NCBI GenBank assembly: GCA_011109175.1
Contig: RDEW01000046.1
Coordinates: 228,006 to 292,005 of the forward strand
Direction of reading: 5' to 3'
Source: Dicyema japonicum
Lineage: Eukaryota > Dicyemida > Rhombozoa > Dicyemidae
Length of the DNA stretch: 64,000 nt
Under the pieces are notes generated by a model. The model had not been told where the DNA came from. It saw only the letters and a program-made list of their open reading frames with translations, and made no database searches. Both the position numbers and the translations under genes were made by a program. This document shows, piece by piece, positions 58,377 to 64,000 of the stretch (its first letter is position 1; each line of letters starts with the position of its first letter).

Positions 58377-59903
58377 TAAATCTCAATGAACACTTGGAAC
58401 CATTTGAAGGAATTCACAGACACCTGAATCAAAACATCACGCATTACGAAGTCGTTTCAGTCTTGGGTAAGCTCAAGAATGGCAGAGCCCCTGGACCTGA
58501 CAACATGGGTGCAGAATTATTGAAATACGCGTCAAACAGGGTGGCTGAATTAATCTGCACAGTCCTGAACAGGACGTTCAAATGTCACAGTCCATTTGAT
58601 GCGAGGAATGGCACCTTGATTCCAATTCAGAAACCTGGAAAGGAAAGAGGCAATCTAAACAGTCTACGCACGATTACACTAATGAATACGATAAGGAAAA
58701 TACTCTCCCTTGTGCTGGATCTCATTTCAGGACCCGTAAATGAGTTCCTGAACCTAAGTCAAAGTGGATTCAGACCTGGAAGATCGACAGCAGACGTTGT
58801 ATGGAACCACATATGGATGTGTGCAATGTGCCGAAACACAAAGAAGAAATCTCAATCCTTGGAATTGACCTATCTAGTGCTTTCAACACTATCAACCGCA
58901 AAAAGCTAATGCACATACTGGAAAGTATTCTAGACGAGGATGCATCACCTATGATCAGATTTTTACTCTCCAACACATCGCTATCAGTGTGCGTGGGAAA
59001 TTATAACTCAATAAGGTTTAAAACCGATACAGCGCGCCATAGGGAGAGTCGTTATTCCCGGTCCTATTCATAATATACATGGAGGCAGCTCTAAGACCTT
59101 TCCGGGAAAAGAACTGTTTCACTAACGTGATGGAAGTAATCTCCGCCATGATATTGATGGAAACTATACTAAAAGTGATCCCTCAAGGTTTGGAGGACTG
59201 GTCCTTGATAGTAAACCCGGACAAAACGGAAAGAACTAGCATATCCCGTTGCACGACGAGAAACGAGGAAAAGTGAAGAACATGCAAGAAAGTTGGATCT
59301 CTCCTCGGGGACTCGGAGGACGTTATTCACAGGAAAGTTATGGCGGCTGCTTCTTTCAAAAAATTGTGGGCGATCTGGATGCGACGAAAGTACATAGGTA
59401 CTCGCCTTCAAATTCGGTTGTACAAATCCTTTATAGAACTAATTCTACTTTATAACGCGGGGACCTGGGGCCTAACCACCAAATAACTGGAAAACCTCAA
59501 CTCTTTCCACAGAAAACAACTGCGACTTCTTCTGGGAGTCTACTGGCCAAAACAGATAACCAACGATGAACTATATAGAATTACTCAAACAGTAAAGATT
59601 GGGAATAAAGCTATTTCTGCGAAATGGCAGTTCTTTGGACATATCCTAAGAGCTTCGGAAATGACACCGGCCAATCAGGCCATGGAATAATACTTTTCTG
59701 TATTAAACAAAACAACGTATCGAGGTCGACAAAACTCACTTCATAGAAAGAAAACTGAAAACAGGAGAGGATCTGGATGATCTGAGGGCGGTTGCGAGAA
59801 ACAGGGGAGGATGGAAAAGACATACAGCCCGTACCCTGAGATGGAATCTCAAATTCTCAAATTAATTAACTTTTCTGGTTCCTCAGCATTGCTATTAATA
59901 ATA
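58377..59903 (+). mobile_element. LINE-A, 5'-truncated, 9-bp target duplication
   Basis: Flanked by ATACGTCAC at 58368-58376 and 59904-59912. It starts just before RT: KLKNGRAPGPDNMGAELLKY, PIQKPGKERGNL, QSGFRPGRSTADVVWNH, LGIDLSSAFNTINRKKLM. The YADD position is degraded (SAMILM). The C-terminus has QLRLLLGVYWPKQ and AKWQFFGHILR. It ends CTCAGCATTGCTATTAATAA. Several frame breaks. Confidence 0.9.
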
Positions 59904-59912
59904 ATACGTCAC

Positions 59913-60332
59913 GTAGAGATTTGAACATATTGACAAATTAGCAACATTTTTGTCAAAAACATACCTTTTACAAATCCTTCCATAATCTTAGGAACATTGC
60001 TTGAAGATTCAATGAATCTGAAAATTTTTTCCCACTATGACTCCAGAGACTTTTTTGGAAATCCACTGTTCTGTCATTATATGAGGTTTTTTTCAAAATT
60101 TTCCTATGAAATAAATAGGCCTCACGCATAGGATGGTTCGACGTACTGTTTTTATATAGAATTCAGGAGTAAATGGTAATAAAGTCAATTCCGGTCAATT
60201 TCTTAATTTTTTTAAATAGAGTCATCTGAAGATTATAGGTGAAATGAGGGATCACTTAATTATTATTTCAAATTATTAATGTTTAATAAATAATTTGAAA
60301 TAAGTTCCCGAGTTGATATTAGTTTGTGGTGA
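59913..60332. other. Intergenic, no secure feature
   Basis: 60110-60180 has a short echo of the LINE-B C-terminus (minus strand, GGTTCGACGTACTG). A minus-strand reading KIFRFIESSSNVPKIMEGF at about 59960-60030 could be an exon of an unknown gene, but no partner exon was found. Confidence 0.35.
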
Positions 60333-61492
60333 ATGGATAAGTTTGAATCATATCCCTGGTTGTCGAATATAATAATTAATAGGATAGAGAAATACAGACC
60401 TGACTTTTCAGAATTATCACTTCAATCCAATATAAGTCACACAAGTATAATTATATATTACTTGAGTAAAAAAACTGATTGATAAAAATGAGTTACCTCA
60501 TCTTCTCTTTTATGGACCATCGGGAACAGGAAAGACAAGCACAGCATTGGCTATTACTCACAGTCTTTTCTCTAATGAAGAAAGAAGTGGAATGACTTTA
60601 GAATTGAATGCTTCAGATGACAGAGGAATTGATGTTATTCGTAATGAAATATTCAGTTTTGTCAGTACAAAATCACTTTTTGGGTTATACTTTTTGTTAT
60701 CTAAGTAATAAAATAAAGTTTATAATCCTTGATGAGGCAGATTCAATGACCAAAGACGCACAGAATGCTCTTAGACGAAGTAATATTTGATATAACTCAA
60801 AAGTAATCGAGGATTATTCCTCCAATGCTAGATTCTGCATTTTGTGTAATTACGTCTCTAAGATAATTCCCCCAATTCAATCCCGTTGTATGCGATTTAG
60901 GTTTGGAAGGATCTCTCACCTTATTGTTAAGCAAAAACTATCAAAAATATCCACCATGGAATCGTATTATAAATCATTTATATGCAGGGTAATTCTCATG
61001 GATAACGCGTATGATGCCATTGTACGACTCTCACAAGGAGATTTGCGAAAGGCTATTAATATTTTGCAGAGTGTCTGCATGTCTGTTTCAAAAGACTCTG
61101 AAATATCTGAGGATGATATCTACATGTGTACTGCACATCCAAGTCCAACAGAGATTACTAGAATCATGGGGATTATTCTGAATAAGAGTGTTACCTCAGC
61201 CTCCAGAGGTTATTTTGTTGCTCACATCAGAAGTTTGGGAGTGGATGACTCAGCAGAGTGTTTCTTTGGCTGACATTCTTTCTGAGATTTATATTTTCAT
61301 GAAAAAAAGTATTATTGGGGTTATTTTAGTCAATTTGGAGAATAGTAAAAGAATTGATTTGAATGTAAAACTAAGTGAGATTGAGTTGTAGTTTGTATAA
61401 TCTGTAGATACAGAGTGGCAATTGGGACAAATGATAAAATACAACTTGGGTCACTTATTTCAGCATTTCAACTTGTTAGAAGTTTTGATTAA
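60333..61492 (+). CDS. RFC5: Replication factor C subunit 5 (RFC5), nine exons
   Basis: AAA+ small subunit of the clamp loader that places PCNA on DNA. Introns 60359-60382, 60445-60466, 60684-60705, 60780-60803, 60964-60987, 61209-61230, 61309-61329, 61385-61407 (21-24 nt) are removed to give 325 residues, against 340 in human. RFC boxes in order: WIEKYRP, Walker A YGPSGTGKTSTALA, LELNASDDRGIDVIRNEI, Walker B FIILDEADSMTKDAQNALRR, then RFCILCNYVSKIIPPIQSRC (sensor 1 and the SRC arginine finger), RFRFGRI, LSQGDLRKAINILQS, and the RFC5-type C-terminus EYRVAIGTNDKIQLGSLISA. Subunit choice rests on the GTNEKIQLSSL-like ending and the DEADAMTQDAQNALRR form typical of RFC5. It is the clearest multi-intron example in the window. 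Confidence 0.96.
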
Positions 61493-62102
61493 TTTGGTTT
61501 ATTCAATAAAAGACTGTATTAATAAAACATGTCACTCGGGAGATGGGAAATTTCATTATTTTTTCTTACCTTGTAAATCTCCTCCAATCTTTTACTTTTA
61601 TAGATATAAGGCCGTGTTTTCTCACTATTTGTTATCATAAATGCAACCTGTCCGTGAATGCTTTGCATATTCCATCCCTCAAATTTTTATTCTTATAAAT
61701 TTTATTTTTGTCGTCGTTTCCAGGCAGAAGCATTTTTGGGGAAGAACACATTGTTGGCATATTTGAATATTGATCACGTGGGTAGACATCAGTGAGGTTT
61801 TTCAAATATGGTCTTATGCATATAAAGAAATTACAGATTCATATTTTTCCTCCATGGTTTCCACGTAAGCCCTCTATAGTCTAGTGGATTTGTGCTTTTC
61901 CGAATGAAGGAATCTCAACAAGACGATCTCTTTTAGTGTAATCAACTTTTGGAATAGAACTTATTATTGAGGAAACGGCTTTACAACAAATTTTATGGTC
62001 TTATTAAGATAAATTGAACCTTTTCTTTTAAATTATCGTGTTTTGAGAAAATTTTCCTGGGAAATCATTTTTTTGGCCCTCCATACTGATATCCTTAAAA
62101 TT
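61493..62102. other. Intergenic, possible exons of an unrecognised minus-strand gene
   Basis: Minus-strand readings SIISSIPKVDYTKRDRLVEI, then SFGKAQIH (61905-61985), and NMQSIHGQVAFMITNSEKTR, then PYIYKSKRLEEIYK (61570-61670), look protein-like. The second is followed by a GTAAG donor-like site. I could not join them into one gene or name a family. Confidence 0.35.
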
Positions 62103-62703
62103 CTAAGGAATTGTAAAATTGTACTTTTCGCAGTGCTGATTTGAGAATATTTTTGCCAATTCCAAAGCATTATTACCAAAGTAATCTGTCTTAAGAACAT
62201 TACAGTCAAGTAAAAGGAGTTTATTGATTATATTAAGACATCCTTCCATTGCTGCCTGATGTAAGGGGGTTGTTCCGTCAGAATTAATGCTAAGGTCACA
62301 AATAATTCAACCAGTAAGGATCAGCTTTGTTATCTATAAGAAAGTCGAAACATTTGTCAGCCATGTCACCAATTTCTGAATTAATACATAAATGAAGAGC
62401 TCTCCACTCACAAGAAGAAGCAATGTTTACATCAATTTTGTACTTATTTACGAAAAGATCAAGACAATTCAATCGTCCATTCAAGGCTGCAATATGGAAT
62501 GGGTGAAATCCCTTATATGTTATTTATATAACAACATTTTCATCAAAAGTATTAAGTCTATGAGAAGGTTTAGTCCCTAAATATCGTTCAATCCAGACAG
62601 TATCTCCAATAGAGGCAGCCATAAATAGCTCCCCTCTCTCATCTGAGTCAAGTTTGTTGCTGTTTTTAACAGAAAACTTTGTCAAACGATTTAATTTGTT
62701 CAT
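62103..62703 (-). CDS. Ankyrin-repeat protein, three exons
   Basis: Introns on the plus axis 62512-62535 and 62291-62312 (24, 22 nt). The spliced protein has 184 residues. After the N-terminal ERGELFMAASIGDTVWIERY come four ankyrin-like units: GFHPFHIAALNGRLNCLDLF, EWRALHLCINSEIGDMADKC, INSDGTTPLHQAAMEGCLNI and YFGNNALELAKIFSN. The TPLH and ALHL motifs are clear. Nothing else is attached, so the partner is unknown; it may be one of the small ANKRD proteins. Confidence 0.8.
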
Positions 62704-63544
62704 CTATTAATAATATTATTACGTTGCCTTGGTGACAATTTTATTATTTCTAATTTCATGTAAAATTTGTTGTCAATTTGAGTAACTCGAAAGTGACTCA
62801 CAATGGAAGGAATTCAGGGTTGGCGAAACAACCAAATTTTGAAAGGCATTTTACTTAAAGTGAATACTAGTCTTTTTCTAATCTTAGTACCTTTTTTATT
62901 TTAAACTTTTTAGAAATCTACTTATCCCAAGCAAGCCGTTATAAGCGGCTAAATGTAACTAACTACGCGAAAAATTTAACACATATTATCAATATTTGTA
63001 TACAATTCAAAAAGCAAAAGAATTTATAATTCATTTATTAACGAATATTTAAAATGAAATTGATTCACAAAATTTTACACTATATAAGGCATATTATTTG
63101 TTAAATAATACTAATTTAAGGAAGATTCTTGTAAAATTGGAGAATATGATGCAAAGGAATGAAAGCAATTGTGGAATCAACAGAGAAGTAATTTCTCCCA
63201 TTGTTAACGGAATTCCAGGCAACATCTTATGAAGTGGAGAACTCATTTCGATTCTTTACAAAATTTTAACGAAAGATAGAAAATTCCTACCCGAAAATGT
63301 AAAATTATCTAATTTTGTGTTTGAGCAAATAAAATCAAATCAACTTTTCATTTTTAGGGCAATTTAATTGATTTTTAAGGTCAATTTTTTGATTCAAAAG
63401 GCAACTTTGCTGTTGTCTTAATGATTATCAAATTCTCTAGATTTAGCATGCCATTTTATTTTTGAACCATCCAGAATGTTTTTCATTCATATATATATAT
63501 TTTAAGAATTTTGTATAACCGTAGAGTGAATTCCATAAAAGCCA
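62704..63544. other. AT-rich intergenic, no feature recognised
   Basis: No exons or repeats that I can support. Confidence 0.45.
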
Positions 63545-64000
63545 TCGCGTCATTCTAGGTTCACCCTTCCGCTTCTCTGCAAGCCGTCCGATTAACCTGA
63601 TAAACTAGAGATGCCCAATAAAGCTAGACGTCTCAACAAAAATCGACTGGAAAACGAATAGGTTTACGATGCCGTAGTACTTTCTCCTTTTCAAATCTTC
63701 AGCAGTGCTCGCTACAGAACCCGGGCGCAACGATGACTTGAGCAAATTACCATTATAGAAAGTGTCCGTGCACGTTGAATCCCAAGCAAGCCACCTCCCT
63801 TGGCTCCATAATCGAGGCGTCTTCACCAATCATTCTGTCATCGTATTAAGAAGGGCCGAGATAACGTGGTCAATAGTAATGGGGAAAAGGAGAGGTTCAG
63901 ACAGATCACCTTGCTGAAAATTAGACGAAGATTCGAAAACATGTTCACCGAAGACAACCGAACTTTCAAATCCGTAAGAAAGATAGACAAATTTGGCTAT
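63545..64000 (-). mobile_element. Family C reverse transcriptase fragment (runs off the window)
   Basis: Minus strand reads LSYGFESSVVFGEHVFESSS, then FQQGDLSEPLLFPITIDHVI, the decayed QQGDPLGPLLF block, followed by LLKSSLRPGSVASTAEDLK. The 5' part lies beyond 64000. Confidence 0.6.

Overview
The window looks like a compact, AT-rich animal nuclear genome whose gene islands are separated by thick layers of retroelements. Stops are TAA, TAG and TGA, so the code is standard. Every protein gene I could reconstruct is cut by very small GT-AG introns of 21-27 nt. With these spliced out, the frames of MED8, eL32, HP1, M1AP, LACTB, RFC5, the NHL protein and the ankyrin protein close exactly. Animal-type genes (M1AP, LACTB, GBF1, HP1) plus introns of this size suggest a dicyemid mesozoan. 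That is inference; another lineage with miniaturised introns is possible.

Host genes, left to right: MED8 (790-1448, +); ribosomal protein eL32 (3198-3684, +); GBF1, a Sec7 Arf-GEF (10463-15089, -); PRPF4B splicing kinase (22922-24652, +); a coiled-coil protein (33096-34798, -); an NHL beta-propeller protein (39513-40624, +); an HP1 with chromo and chromoshadow domains (48401-48889, +); M1AP (55460-56708, +), convergent with LACTB (56775-58026, -); RFC5 (60333-61492, +); and an ankyrin-repeat protein (62103-62703, -). These cover transcription, splicing, translation, Golgi traffic, replication, heterochromatin, meiosis and mitochondria, with no operon-like grouping.

Most of the rest is mobile DNA. 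LINE family A is an APE-type LINE of about 3.0 kb with one ORF and a (TAA)n tail; one copy (34898-37918) is intact with a perfect 13-bp target duplication, and about nine others are broken. LINE family B is Jockey-like, ends in a conserved Gly-Ile-Thr-stop, and carries a 3' stem-loop. Family C is a third reverse transcriptase with a QQGDPLG motif. Family D is a C-terminal fragment that looks like a restriction-like-endonuclease type non-LTR element. SINE1 is tRNA-derived and shares its 3' end with family A. SINE2 shares its 3' end with family B, including a stem-loop with compensatory changes. DNA transposon remains are a FLYWCH/MULE transposase gene split by a LINE-B, a CENP-B-type helix-turn-helix fragment, and a Tc1-like fragment.

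The points most worth following up are the systematic ultra-short introns, the two LINE/SINE partnerships with the covarying LINE-B/SINE2 3' hairpin, the intact recent LINE-A, and the M1AP and HP1 genes that only appear once the tiny introns are removed. I see no CRISPR array, rRNA gene or free-standing tRNA gene.
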